Below are positions 17,209 through 26,182 of a DNA stretch of 64,000 nt, piece by piece (the first letter of the stretch is position 1; every line of letters begins with the position of its first letter). A program made the position numbers and the translations under genes. Source of the DNA: Allobosea sp. Root483D1 (GTDB lineage Bacteria; Pseudomonadota; Alphaproteobacteria; Rhizobiales; Beijerinckiaceae). The notes beneath the pieces are model-generated. The model did not search any database. It was not told the DNA's origin and saw only the letters and a list, made by a program, of their open reading frames with translations. The stretch covers positions 870,606 through 934,605 of the forward strand of contig NZ_LMJW01000001.1 of NCBI RefSeq assembly GCF_001429505.1, read 5' to 3'.

Positions 17209-18471
17209 ATGACGCAGCAGCGCGAATCCAAGAGTGGCTTGTCCCGCCGGACGGTTCTGGGCGCGGCAGGCACGATGGCGGCGACGGCCTGCGGCTTCGG
17301 CGCACGGGCGCAGGAGATGAACGTCCGCTTCGTCGGCGAGCGCTATCCGGCGCTGGAATTCTACGTGAAGAAGCTCCAGAGCGCGCTGCCGAACGTGAAG
17401 GTCACCGCCGACCTGATGCCGAACGCGCCGTTGAAGGAGTTGCAGACGATCACGCTGTCGTCCGGCGCCGACTCGATCGACATCATGCTGGGCAACGACC
17501 TGACGATCGCCAATTTCGCGCAGAACGGCTGGCTCGAGCCGCTCGACGAGTACATCGCCAAGCACAAGGACGAGTACAAGCTCGACGACTTCGCCAAGAC
17601 CGCGATGAGCTCGGCCTCGTTCGGCGGCAAGGTCTATGGGCTGCCGGTGCTGACCAACACCCAGCTCATGGCCTATCGGCAGGACCTGTTCGAGGCAAAG
17701 GGCCTGAAGCCGCCGACCTCGTTCGAGGAGTACATCGCCGCCGCCGGCGCGCTGAGCTCGCCCTCCGTCGCCGGCACGGTGATGACGCTCAAGGGCGACG
17801 GCGTCCTCAACGAGGGCCACTGGTATCTGAATGCGCTCGGCGACGGCTGGTTCGACGCCAACAAGAAGCCGGTCTTCAACAGCCCCAAGGGCATCGCCGC
17901 GATCGAGACGATGAAGTCGCTGACGCGCTTTGCGCCGCGCGGCTACACCGCCAACGGCAACGACGAATCGACCATCCTGTTCCAGCAGGGCGCCGCCGCC
18001 ATGGGCATGCAGTGGCTGACCCGCACCGCCGCGATGGACCGCCAGGACCAGTCCAAGGTGATCGGCAAGATCAATTGGGCGCCGCCGCCGCGGGGTGGTC
18101 AGGTCGTCGTCGCCGACACTTTCGCCATTTCGAAGTTCACCTCGCGCAACAAGGACACGCTGTTCCGCCTGCTCGCCGCGACGCTGTCGCCGGCGAACCA
18201 GCGCGAGGGCGCGAGCCTCGCCTGTCCGACGCGCGTCTCGGTGCTGGAGGATCCGGAGCTGCGCCAGCGCTTCCGCTATTACAACGTGCTGGTGCCGGCA
18301 CTGGACAAGGGCGCGACCTTCCCGAAATTCGCCGAGTTCAAGGAAGTCAGCGAGACGGTGACGCGGCGCGTCCTGCAGGCCGTCACCGGCGAGATGCCGG
18401 TCAAGGAGGCGCTCGACACCGGCGCCAAGGAGGCCGAGGAATTCCTGACGCGCCGCGGCGTCTACAAGTGA
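17209..18471 (+). CDS. CUT1-type sugar ABC transporter substrate-binding protein
   Basis: 420 residues with a Tat leader (SRRTVLGAAGTMAATACGFGA, cleavage near ARAQ at ~35). The mature part has the family 1 binding-protein fold, with GADSIDIMLGND and YGLPVLTNTQLMAYRQDLFEAKGL as typical hinge and ligand regions. ATG 17209 was chosen because the Tat motif follows within 15 residues and GGGGA precedes it; an in-frame upstream start would put leader sequence over the operator. First gene of the operon, followed by an intercistronic hairpin and two permeases. Confidence 0.93.
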   Translation: MTQQRESKSGLSRRTVLGAAGTMAATACGFGARAQEMNVRFVGERYPALEFYVKKLQSALPNVKVTADLMPNAPLKELQTITLSSGADSIDIMLGNDLTIANFAQNGWLEPLDEYIAKHKDEYKLDDFAKTAMSSASFGGKVYGLPVLTNTQLMAYRQDLFEAKGLKPPTSFEEYIAAAGALSSPSVAGTVMTLKGDGVLNEGHWYLNALGDGWFDANKKPVFNSPKGIAAIETMKSLTRFAPRGYTANGNDESTILFQQGAAAMGMQWLTRTAAMDRQDQSKVIGKINWAPPPRGGQVVVADTFAISKFTSRNKDTLFRLLAATLSPANQREGASLACPTRVSVLEDPELRQRFRYYNVLVPALDKGATFPKFAEFKEVSETVTRRVLQAVTGEMPVKEALDTGAKEAEEFLTRRGVYK

Positions 18472-18489
18472 GCATTCTCGCTTCCGGAA

Positions 18490-18512
18490 CGGTCCGGGCC
18501 TGAACCGGGCCG
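18490..18512 (+). other. Intercistronic hairpin between binding protein and permease genes
   Basis: CGGTCCGG (18490-18497) pairs with CCGGGCCG (18505-18512) with one G-T pair and a 7-base loop. Such stem-loops downstream of a binding-protein gene usually protect the upstream message or reduce read-through, so that the binding protein is made in excess over the permeases. Confidence 0.5.
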
Positions 18513-18534
18513 CTCCAGCGCAAGGCACAGATTT

Positions 18535-19428
18535 ATGGCGTCGTCGTCGGCGCGGGCCTATCCCCGCGAAATATCGCTCTGGCTGTTCGTGGTGCCGAGC
18601 GCACTCGTCGTGCTCGGCATCCAGCTCTACCCGGTGCTCTACGCCGTCTATCTCAGCTTTTTCGACTACCATATCGGCCAGTCGCAGCCCCGTTTCGTCG
18701 GGCCCGACAACTACCTCGCTTTGCTTGGCCAGGACCGTGTCTGGGCCTCGCTCAGGACGACGGTGATCCTGGTTGCCTGCTCGCTTGCGGTCGAGTTCGC
18801 GCTCGGCCTGCTGCTCGCGCTCGGGCTCTACAAGCTGACGCGCGGCGCGCGCCTCTTCTCGACACTGATCTTCGTGCCCTATCTGATCACGCCGGTGGTC
18901 GCTGCGCTGTTCCTGCGCTGGATCTTCGCGGCGCGCTGGGGTCTCGCCGACGCCGTCATCGCCTCCTTCGACATCTTCCCGCCGGACTGGCTGGGCTCGC
19001 CGGTCTGGGCCTTCGTCACCATCATCGTCGCCGATGTCTGGCAATTCACGCCCTTCGTCATGCTGATCCTCTATGCCGGCCTGCAGGGCATGGATGAGGC
19101 GCTGCTCGAAGCCGGCAGGATCGACGGTGCCTCCGGCCCGCGCCTGGTCTGGCACATCATCCTGCCGTGCCTACGGCCGCAGATCCTGTTCGTGCTGGCG
19201 ATCCGGCTGATGGATTCCTTCCGCACCTTCGACAGCATCTATGTGCTGACCGGTGGCGGCCCCGGCACCGCGACCGAGACGCTGACGATGTACACCTACG
19301 CTTTGGCCTTCAAGCAGCTCGACCTCGGCCGCGCCTCGACGCTGGGCGTGCTGACCATGCTGATCGTGACCGGACTGACGCTGATGATCATCTCGCTGAT
19401 GTACCGGCGCGAGAAGGGAGCGTTCTGA
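18535..19428 (+). CDS. Sugar ABC transporter permease, MalF/UgpA type
   Basis: 297 residues with six predicted membrane helices and the EAA loop EALLEAGRIDGASGPRLVWHI near 185-205. DSIYVLTGGGPGTATETLTMY near 235 is the standard CUT1 signature. Its stop overlaps the next permease start (TGATG). Confidence 0.94.
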   Translation: MASSSARAYPREISLWLFVVPSALVVLGIQLYPVLYAVYLSFFDYHIGQSQPRFVGPDNYLALLGQDRVWASLRTTVILVACSLAVEFALGLLLALGLYKLTRGARLFSTLIFVPYLITPVVAALFLRWIFAARWGLADAVIASFDIFPPDWLGSPVWAFVTIIVADVWQFTPFVMLILYAGLQGMDEALLEAGRIDGASGPRLVWHIILPCLRPQILFVLAIRLMDSFRTFDSIYVLTGGGPGTATETLTMYTYALAFKQLDLGRASTLGVLTMLIVTGLTLMIISLMYRREKGAF

Positions 19429-20249
19429 TGCGTCGCCTGCTCGGTCAGCCGCTGGTCGTCTTCCTGTTGTCGTTGTTCGCGCTCTTCAGCCTGACGCCGA
19501 TCATCTGGGCGGTGCTGATCTCGATCAAGCAGCCGGCCGATGCCTTCGCGATCCCGCCGAAGCTGTTCTTCGAGCCGACCTTCCGCTTCCATTACGAAAT
19601 CTGGGTCGAGCGCCGCTTCGTCGAGTTCTTCCTGAACAGTTCGATCATCGCACTCGGCACCGTCTTCATCTCGGTGCCGCTCGGCACGCTTGCCGCCTAT
19701 GGCCTGTCGCGGCTGGAGAGCAAGATGGCGCGCTCCTATCTGATGGGGCTCCTGGTGATCCGGATGTTCCCGCACATCCTGCTGCTGATCCCGTTCTTCA
19801 TCGTGGCGCGCTCGCTCTCGATGATCGACACCTATCCGGCGATGATCGCGGCGATGGTGGCGATCAACCAGCCCTTCACCGTCTGGCTGATGCGCAGCTT
19901 CTTCCTGGAGATCCCGCGCGAGCTCGACGAAGCCGCCACGATCGACGGCTGCAATGCCTGGACGACCTTCACCAAGGTGATCCTGCCGCTGGCCAAGCCC
20001 GGCATCGTCGTCACCTCGCTGTTCAGCCTGCTGCTCGCCTATAACGAGTTCCTGTTTGCGCTGATCCTGACCGGCAGCAACACCAAGACGCTGCCCGTCG
20101 CCATCGCCGAATATGGCGGCGAGGACCTGAACTACTGGTCGCTCTCCGCGGCCGGCGCGATCGGGATCATGCTGCCGATCCTGCTGTTCATGCTGTTCTT
20201 CCAGCGCCATCTCGTGCGGGGCCTGACCATCGGCGCGGTGAAGGGATGA
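19428..20249 (+). CDS. Sugar ABC transporter permease, MalG/UgpE type
   Basis: 273 residues starting at ATG 19428 inside the upstream stop. Six predicted helices are present, with the EAA loop PRELDEAATIDGCNAWTTF near 155-175 and a C-terminal RGLTIGAVKG tail usual for this subunit. Its end overlaps the SIS gene by four bases (ATGA). No MalK/MsmK ATPase is encoded in the operon. Confidence 0.94.
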   Translation: MRRLLGQPLVVFLLSLFALFSLTPIIWAVLISIKQPADAFAIPPKLFFEPTFRFHYEIWVERRFVEFFLNSSIIALGTVFISVPLGTLAAYGLSRLESKMARSYLMGLLVIRMFPHILLLIPFFIVARSLSMIDTYPAMIAAMVAINQPFTVWLMRSFFLEIPRELDEAATIDGCNAWTTFTKVILPLAKPGIVVTSLFSLLLAYNEFLFALILTGSNTKTLPVAIAEYGGEDLNYWSLSAAGAIGIMLPILLFMLFFQRHLVRGLTIGAVKG

Positions 20250-21283
20250 CCATGGTCGACCAGAGCATCATCGACGGCTTCATTCGGGCGCAGGCGCAGA
20301 TCGTGCCGGCGACGATCGCGGCCGTGCGCCAGCGGCTGCGCGAGCTCACGCTTCCGCGGGCCGGGCACATCGTCCTCGTCGGTTCCGGCACTTCGCTCAA
20401 CGCGCTGATGGTGGCAAAGCCGGCACTGGAGGCCGGGGGCGCTTTCGTCGAGGTGGTGAACCCGGGCGCCTTCCTGCAACGCGAACCGGTGCTCGGTCGT
20501 GAGGCGTTGGTCGTCGCGCTGTCGCAGACCGGGACCAGCGAGACCACTGTTGCAGCTGTCCGCCGCGCGCAGGACAGCGGGCTGACCTGCCTCACCATCA
20601 CCGCCGAGGCCGACAGCCCGATCGGGCAGGTGGCGACCACGAAGATCGTGATGCCGGTCGGGCCCGAGCCGGTCGGCCCGAAGACCAAAGGCTATGGCGG
20701 ATCGCTCGCGGCGCTCGCCGAGCTGGTGGCCGCGCTCTCCGGTCATGTCGGCCAGAACGTCGCCGAAGCGGAGATCGCCGCGCTGATCGAGGCGGCGACG
20801 CCGCCGGCCTTCGCGCTGGCGACGGAACTCGATGCGGTCGATGGGCTGCTCTTCACCGGCGAGGGCCGCCACTTCGGCACGGCGCTCGAAGCCTCGCTCA
20901 AGCTCGCGGAGATGACCGGCGTGCCGGCGGCGGCCTTCCCGACCGAGGAGGCCATGCATGGCCGCCTCCATGGGCTGACCACGCGGAGCCTCTGCGTCAT
21001 GATCGCGGCGGACGCGGCCGAACGCCGGCTCGCGGCTCATGCCGCCGAGGTGATGGCCGGGCTCGGTGTCCGCATCCTGATCCTCAACCTGACCAATGAG
21101 CCGACCCCGCTCGACTGGCTGCGGCCGGGCGGACTGGCACCGCCCTATGACGCACTCGCGGCGATCGTGCCGGTGCAGCGGCTGGCGCAGGCCATGGCGG
21201 CTCGGCGCGGGATCCCGCCGCATCTGATGCGCTTCCCGGGATTGTCCAAGAAGCTCGGCATCAAGATCGACCGCCTGCCATGA
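20246..21283 (+). CDS. SIS-domain sugar-phosphate isomerase/deaminase (GlmS-C/AgaS/FrlB-like)
   Basis: 345 residues with two SIS domains. The first has VLVGSGTSLNALM and SQTGTSETT (about 37-100) and the second has LFTGEGRHFGTALEASLKLAEM with EEAMHG (about 200-240). This arrangement is shared with the isomerase half of glucosamine-6-phosphate synthase, tagatose-6-P aldose/ketose isomerases and fructosamine-6-P deglycases. With the ROK-fold kinase directly downstream (ATGA overlap) it suggests phosphorylation of an imported amino sugar or glycated amine, then isomerisation or deamination. The precise reaction is not decidable here. Confidence 0.87.
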   Translation: MTMVDQSIIDGFIRAQAQIVPATIAAVRQRLRELTLPRAGHIVLVGSGTSLNALMVAKPALEAGGAFVEVVNPGAFLQREPVLGREALVVALSQTGTSETTVAAVRRAQDSGLTCLTITAEADSPIGQVATTKIVMPVGPEPVGPKTKGYGGSLAALAELVAALSGHVGQNVAEAEIAALIEAATPPAFALATELDAVDGLLFTGEGRHFGTALEASLKLAEMTGVPAAAFPTEEAMHGRLHGLTTRSLCVMIAADAAERRLAAHAAEVMAGLGVRILILNLTNEPTPLDWLRPGGLAPPYDALAAIVPVQRLAQAMAARRGIPPHLMRFPGLSKKLGIKIDRLP

Positions 21284-22218
21284 AGACCGTCTTCGCCTTC
21301 GATATCGGCGGCACCGCCGTCAAGTTCGGGCTGGTGGCCGAGGGCGGCCGCCTGCTGAAACAAGGCGAGGTGCCGTTCGAGCGCGACCTGTCCTTCGCAG
21401 CGCTCGGCGAGCGGTTGGCCCGGCTCTATGAAGACGTGATGGCGGGCGCCCGGGCCGATGCCTTGGCGGTCGCGATGCCGGGCTTCGCAGCGCCGGAGAG
21501 CGGCGTCGTCATCGATGGCGGCGGCAATGTTCCGGCGCTGCGCGACGGCTCGATCGCGGGGGCGCTCGAACAGCGCCTTAGCCTGCCGGTCTGGTTCGGC
21601 AATGATGGCGTTGCCGCTGCATTGGGCGAAGTCAGGTACGGCGCCGGCCGGGCGCTGAGCCGCTTCCTGCTGATCACCATAGGGACGGGCGTGGGCGGCG
21701 CCGTCGTGCTCGATGGAAGGCCGATCATCAGCCCGAACGGCCATCCTCCGGAGCTGGGCGCCATCATCGTCGGCCTCGACGATGTGGGTGAGCCGCTCTC
21801 GCTTGAAGCACAATCGTCAGCGCCAGCCATGTTGCAGGCTTACGCACGCCGGACGGGGAACATGGCCGTAACGGCGCGAGGACTGTTCGAGCAGGCCGAG
21901 GCCGGCGATGCGGCAGCGGAAGCGGCCATCGATGCGGCGTGCCGGGGCATCGCCCAGGCGGCAGGGGCCCTCACCAACGCACTCATGTTCGAAGCGATCG
22001 TCCTCGGCGGCGGCGTGTCGGGCGCGGGCGAAGCTCTGGCGCGCCGGCTTCGCCGGCTTATGCCCGCTTATGTGTGGCCGGCACTGGCGGCGAAGGTCGA
22101 CATCCGTATCGCCGAACTCGGCAACACGGCCGGGCTGCTCGGCGTCGCCTCGCTCGCCTTCGATGGGCTCTCCACGCCGTCCCGGCGCCGCGACGTTCGG
22201 CGGGACGTCAAATCCTGA
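21280..22218 (+). CDS. ROK family sugar kinase, zinc motif absent
   Basis: 312 residues. The ATP phosphate loop FDIGGTAVKFGLV is at the N-terminus and TIGTGVGGAVVLDGRPI near 130-145. The catalytic Asp is in FGNDGVAAALGE. After GHPPELG the usual CxCGxxGCxE zinc-binding motif is missing; that stretch reads VGEPLSLEAQSSAP instead. Zinc-free ROK kinases exist, so the protein may be active, but its substrate class may differ from GlcNAc or glucose kinases. It forms a pair with the SIS protein. Confidence 0.88.
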   Translation: MKTVFAFDIGGTAVKFGLVAEGGRLLKQGEVPFERDLSFAALGERLARLYEDVMAGARADALAVAMPGFAAPESGVVIDGGGNVPALRDGSIAGALEQRLSLPVWFGNDGVAAALGEVRYGAGRALSRFLLITIGTGVGGAVVLDGRPIISPNGHPPELGAIIVGLDDVGEPLSLEAQSSAPAMLQAYARRTGNMAVTARGLFEQAEAGDAAAEAAIDAACRGIAQAAGALTNALMFEAIVLGGGVSGAGEALARRLRRLMPAYVWPALAAKVDIRIAELGNTAGLLGVASLAFDGLSTPSRRRDVRRDVKS

Positions 22219-22433
22219 GCAAGACGATCCGGCAAAGTCAGCCGGCCGGGACCTGCTTGTTCATGCCTTGGGCCACAGGGCTGAACTGGATCATCGCCCC
22301 AAAAGAACCACTCGGCCGATCCTGTGCCGAAAGCTGATTCAGGTTCATGTATCGCTCTAAATTTCGCGTTTTAGCGAGCGCTGGAACTTGGGCACACTCT
22401 GCTCTCCGGACATTGGATCGCAAGAGGCAGAGC
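22219..22433 (+). other. Intergenic region before the transketolase gene
   Basis: About 215 bases with no convincing gene. CCGGC (22229-22233) and GCCGG (22241-22245) make a weak 5-bp hairpin just behind the kinase stop. The 22330-22380 stretch is AT-richer than its surroundings and could hold a promoter for the transketolase gene. I cannot assign clear -35/-10 boxes. Confidence 0.35.
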
Positions 22434-24446
22434 TTGAACATTTCACAATGGCGCGCGCCCGCTGGATCACGCCCAGCCGCACTTGCCGACATGGCCCACG
22501 CAATCCGGTTCCTCTCGGTCGATGCTATTCTTGCCGCGGGCGAAGGCCATCAAGGCGTGCCACTCGGCATGGCAGAGATCGCCACCACCCTCTACGCCCG
22601 GCATCTGAAGTTCGATCCGGCTGATCCGACCTGGCCTGACCGCGACCGCGTCGTGCTCTCGAACGGCCATGGTTCGATGCTGCTCTATTCCCTGCTGCAC
22701 CTGACCGGCTACCACCACATCTCGCTGGACGCGGTGAAGCGCTTTCGTGAGCTCGGCTCACCTTGCGCCGGACATCCCGAGTGCGAGCCGGCCGCCGGCA
22801 TCGAGACCACCACGGGCCCGCTCGGCCAGGGCATCGCCAATGCGCTGGGGATGGCGATCGCGGAAGCTTCGCTCAATGCCCGCTTCGGCGATGCACTCGT
22901 CGACCACCGGACCTGGGCCTTCGTCGGCGATGGCTGCCTGCAGGAGGGCGTCGGACAGGAGGTCATCCAGCTCGCCGGGTATCTGCGGCTGGGCAAGCTC
23001 ACTGTCTTCTGGGACGACAACGCCATCACCGATGACGGTGCGACCGAGCTGTCGATCTCCGAGGATGTCGCCGAGCGCTTCCGCGTGGCGGGCTGGCACG
23101 TCGAGGAGATCGACGGGCATGACATCGCTGCGATCGATGCGGCGATCGCCGCAGCCAAATCCGACCCACGTCCCTCGATGATTGCCTGCCGCACGACGAT
23201 CGCGCGCGGCATTCCGCGCCTGGAAGGGCAGCGCGGCGGCCATTCCGGCAAACTCTTCCCCGAGGATCGCGCCGAGATGGCCGAGCGTTTCAGCTGGACG
23301 GGCGGACCGTTCGAGACGCCCGAGCAGATCGCGACGGCCTGGCGCACGACCGCAGCGCGCGGGGCACAGGAACGCGCGGCCTGGGGTGCACGGCTTGCGG
23401 AGACGAGCAATGCCGTGCGCGACGAATTCCTGCGTATAGACGGATGCACCCTGAAAGCGGGCTGGCGCGAGGCCATTCACGCCTTCAAGGCGCGCGCTGC
23501 TCAGGACGGCAAGGCCGAGTTCTCGATCGCGTCCTCGGGCGAGATCGCAGCGGCGCTCTACGAGGTGCTGCCGGAGATGATGACGGCTTGCGCCGATCTG
23601 GAGGCGCCGACCAACCACAAGCGCCAGCTTGCCGCCTTCAACGCGAGCGACCGGACGGGCCGCTATCTCCATTGCGGCGTGCGCGAGCATGCGATGGGCG
23701 CGCTCGCCAACGGCATGGTCGCGCATGGCGGCGTGATCCCGCTCGCCGTCACCTACCTGCCCTTCTCCGACTATGAGCGGCCGGCGATGCGGATGGCCGC
23801 GCTGATGGGCCTGCCGACGCTGTTCGTCTTCAGCCACGACTCGATCGGCATCGGCAAGAACGGGCCGACGCACCAGCCGGTCGAGATCATCGCCTCGCTG
23901 CGGGCGATGCCCAACATGCTGGTGCTGCGCCCTTGCGACGCGGTCGAGGCGGCCGAGGCCTGGGAGATCGCGCTCGCACATCGCAGCGGGCCGACCTCCC
24001 TCGTCTTCGCCCGCCAGAGCCTGCCGCAGCTGCGGCGCGACGGCGGCCCCGAGAACCGCTCGGCGCTCGGCGCCTATGTGCTCGCCGAAGCCGAGGGCGG
24101 GGCCCGCAAGGTGACGCTGCTCTCGACCGGCTCGGAGGTGCAGCTCGCGCTCGCCGCCCGCGAGCTGCTGCAGCGCGACGGAATTCCCACCGCCGTCGTC
24201 TCGATGCCGTGCTGGAGCCTGTTCGAGGCGCAGGGTCGCGCCTATCGCCGGGACGTGCTCGGCGAGGGCTGCGTGCGGGTGGCCGTCGAGGCCGCGGTGA
24301 AATTCGGCTGGGAGCGCTGGATCGGCGAGGATGGCGGCTTCGTCGGCATGAACGGCTTCGGCGCCTCCGGGCCGGCTGACGAACTCTACAGGCATTTCGG
24401 CATCACCGCCGAGGCCGTGGCGGCCGAGGCGCGTGCGCGCCTGTGA
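22434..24446 (+). CDS. tkt: Transketolase, full length
   Basis: Both halves are present. The N-terminal TPP domain has LSNGHGSMLLYSLLHLTGY, the TTGPLGQGIANALGMA loop and the GDGCLQEGVGQE diphosphate motif. The pyrimidine domain has CGVREHAMGALANGM, and GIGKNGPTHQP with a C-terminal swivel domain follows. It moves two-carbon ketol units between sugar phosphates. TTG 22434 (AGAGG six bases upstream) gives 670 residues; a longer in-frame ATG at 22347 is possible but adds a sequence unlike family N-termini. Its place after the sugar cluster suggests a pathway-specific copy. Confidence 0.92.
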   Translation: MNISQWRAPAGSRPAALADMAHAIRFLSVDAILAAGEGHQGVPLGMAEIATTLYARHLKFDPADPTWPDRDRVVLSNGHGSMLLYSLLHLTGYHHISLDAVKRFRELGSPCAGHPECEPAAGIETTTGPLGQGIANALGMAIAEASLNARFGDALVDHRTWAFVGDGCLQEGVGQEVIQLAGYLRLGKLTVFWDDNAITDDGATELSISEDVAERFRVAGWHVEEIDGHDIAAIDAAIAAAKSDPRPSMIACRTTIARGIPRLEGQRGGHSGKLFPEDRAEMAERFSWTGGPFETPEQIATAWRTTAARGAQERAAWGARLAETSNAVRDEFLRIDGCTLKAGWREAIHAFKARAAQDGKAEFSIASSGEIAAALYEVLPEMMTACADLEAPTNHKRQLAAFNASDRTGRYLHCGVREHAMGALANGMVAHGGVIPLAVTYLPFSDYERPAMRMAALMGLPTLFVFSHDSIGIGKNGPTHQPVEIIASLRAMPNMLVLRPCDAVEAAEAWEIALAHRSGPTSLVFARQSLPQLRRDGGPENRSALGAYVLAEAEGGARKVTLLSTGSEVQLALAARELLQRDGIPTAVVSMPCWSLFEAQGRAYRRDVLGEGCVRVAVEAAVKFGWERWIGEDGGFVGMNGFGASGPADELYRHFGITAEAVAAEARARL

Positions 24447-24458
24447 CGGGAGGCAACC

Positions 24459-25418
24459 ATGCACAGGATCGTCTTTCTCGATCGCGACACCGTCGCCCCG
24501 GCGGTGACCATCCGGCGCCCGTCCTTCCCGCATGAATGGGTCGAATACGGACAGACGCGGGCCGACGAGGTGGCAGCCTGCGCAGCGGACGCGACCATCA
24601 TCGTCAACAACAAGGTCGATCTGCGCGCCGGGACGCTGGCGAGCCTGCCGCGCCTGCAGCTCATCGCGATCGCCGCAACCGGGACCGACTGCGTCGACAA
24701 ACAGGCCGCCGCCGAGCGCGGAATCCCCACCGTCAATATTCGCGGCTATGCCAAGGCGACGGTTCCGGAGCACAGCTTCGCCTTGCTGCTGGCACTCGCG
24801 CGCTCGATCGTTCCCTATCGCCAGGAGGTCCTGGCCGGCGCCTGGCAGGAAGCCGGCCAGTTCTGCTTCTTCAGCAATCCGATCGTCGATCTCAGTGGCA
24901 AGCGGCTGGGCCTTGTCGGGGCAGGCGTGCTCGGCAATCAGGTCGCCGGGATCGCACGCGCCTTCGGCATGGAGGTCGTGTTCCACGATCCCGCCGCGGC
25001 ACCGGGGCAGGCGGGCATCGTCAGCCTCGACGAGCTGATCGAGACCTCGGACGTGATCAGCTTGCACTGTCCACTCACCAGCGAGACGCGCGGCATGCTC
25101 GATCTCGCCGCCTTCCGCCGGATGAAGCGCCGGCCGATCATCGTCAACACCGCCCGCGGCGGCCTGATCGTCGAGGAGGATCTCGAAATCGCGCTGGACG
25201 AAGGCCTGGTGTCCGCCGCCGGACTGGACGTGACGCTGCCCGAACCGCCGCCCTCCGACAGCGCCTTCATGCGCCTCGCCCGCCGCAGCAACGTGATCTG
25301 CACCCCGCATGTCGCGTGGGCCTCGACCGAAGCCCAGCAGGCGCTGGTCGACCAGCTCATCGACAACATCGAGAACTTCGTCGCGGGCAATTCGACCAAC
25401 GTGGTCGCGCCCGACTGA
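24459..25418 (+). CDS. D-2-hydroxyacid dehydrogenase (glycerate dehydrogenase/hydroxypyruvate reductase-like)
   Basis: 319 residues. The NAD site GLVGAGVLGNQVAG is near 150. The catalytic triad is intact: Arg in NTARGGLI (about 232), Glu in DVTLPEPPP (about 263) and His in CTPHVAWAS (about 282). Enzymes of this length reduce 2-keto acids such as hydroxypyruvate or glyoxylate. It begins 12 bases after the transketolase, so the two are likely co-transcribed. Confidence 0.9.
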   Translation: MHRIVFLDRDTVAPAVTIRRPSFPHEWVEYGQTRADEVAACAADATIIVNNKVDLRAGTLASLPRLQLIAIAATGTDCVDKQAAAERGIPTVNIRGYAKATVPEHSFALLLALARSIVPYRQEVLAGAWQEAGQFCFFSNPIVDLSGKRLGLVGAGVLGNQVAGIARAFGMEVVFHDPAAAPGQAGIVSLDELIETSDVISLHCPLTSETRGMLDLAAFRRMKRRPIIVNTARGGLIVEEDLEIALDEGLVSAAGLDVTLPEPPPSDSAFMRLARRSNVICTPHVAWASTEAQQALVDQLIDNIENFVAGNSTNVVAPD

Positions 25419-25443
25419 GCAGGCCATCAGGAGGCTGTGCCGA

Positions 25444-26040
25444 TCAGCTTGCGGCAGGTCGCGGCGGGCGCAGCATCGGCGTCAGGACCGGCGACGATCC
25501 GATCTGGATGGTTCCGAGGATTTCGAAGCCATGCCGTTGATAAAGCGGGATGTTCCGCGGATTCGACGATTCCAGATAGGCTGCGACGCCGTCGTGGTCG
25601 CAGCGTGCGAGGGCGTGATGCATGAGCGCGCTGCCGATCCCCTGGCCCTGCCGCATCGGATCGGTGCCGATCAGCGGCAGATACCAGTGCGGGATCTCCG
25701 GATGATAGCGCGCCATGGCATCGAACATCGCATCGACGTCGGGCAGGATCGCCGGATCGGCATTCGCCTTGATGAGACGATCCAGCGTCTCGATGTCGGG
25801 CTCCACGCCGGGGGGCAGCCACATCGCGGCGCCACCGAAACCGTCGCTCACATAGGTGCTGTCGCTGTCATAGGCGGCAGCGCCGAACGCGCGGATCAGA
25901 TCAGGCATCACGGCGAGATAGACCTGCGCGTCGCTCAGTGACCAGCGTGCCATCGGATCGGTCGCGAAGGCCAGCGTGATCAGCGCGGAGACGGAGCTCG
26001 CCTCGTCGCGGGAGGCGGAACGGACGGCAATGGACGTCAT
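25444..26040 (-). CDS. GNAT family N-acetyltransferase
   Basis: 198 residues. The acetyl-CoA loop QGQGIGSAL (about 135-143, preceded by Arg) and YLESSNPRNIPLYQRHGFEI (about 155-175) are standard motif A and B regions. The N-terminal half has the DPMARWSL and AAMWLPPG blocks seen in GNATs of the WLPPG type. The target is unknown. It is convergent with the dehydrogenase gene, and lies downstream of the TRAP operon on the same strand. Confidence 0.88.
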   Translation of the reverse strand: MTSIAVRSASRDEASSVSALITLAFATDPMARWSLSDAQVYLAVMPDLIRAFGAAAYDSDSTYVSDGFGGAAMWLPPGVEPDIETLDRLIKANADPAILPDVDAMFDAMARYHPEIPHWYLPLIGTDPMRQGQGIGSALMHHALARCDHDGVAAYLESSNPRNIPLYQRHGFEILGTIQIGSSPVLTPMLRPPRPAAS

Positions 26041-26135
26041 GGCATGGTCCGGATGTTTGCGGTCGGCCCCAGCCGATATGGGATCGCCGGCCCGCTTGTG
26101 CCATGACGGCGCGCCCGCAAGCGTCAGGATGCGGA

Positions 26136-26159
26136 CGGGTGCCGGCAGTCCGGCACCCG
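26136..26159 (-). terminator. Perfect 10-bp hairpin downstream of the TRAP operon
   Basis: CGGGTGCCGG (26136-26145) and CCGGCACCCG (26150-26159) with a 4-base loop, 24 bases past the dctM-type gene stop. It lacks a T-run, but its stability and position make it the likely operon end. Confidence 0.55.
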
Positions 26160-26182
26160 CGCGACAGGTCGCCTCGACCGGC

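Noticed and set aside
22758..25427. 889-residue minus-strand open frame across transketolase and the dehydrogenase
   Set aside because: It mirrors third-codon-position GC of two well-supported plus-strand genes and shows no domain signature.
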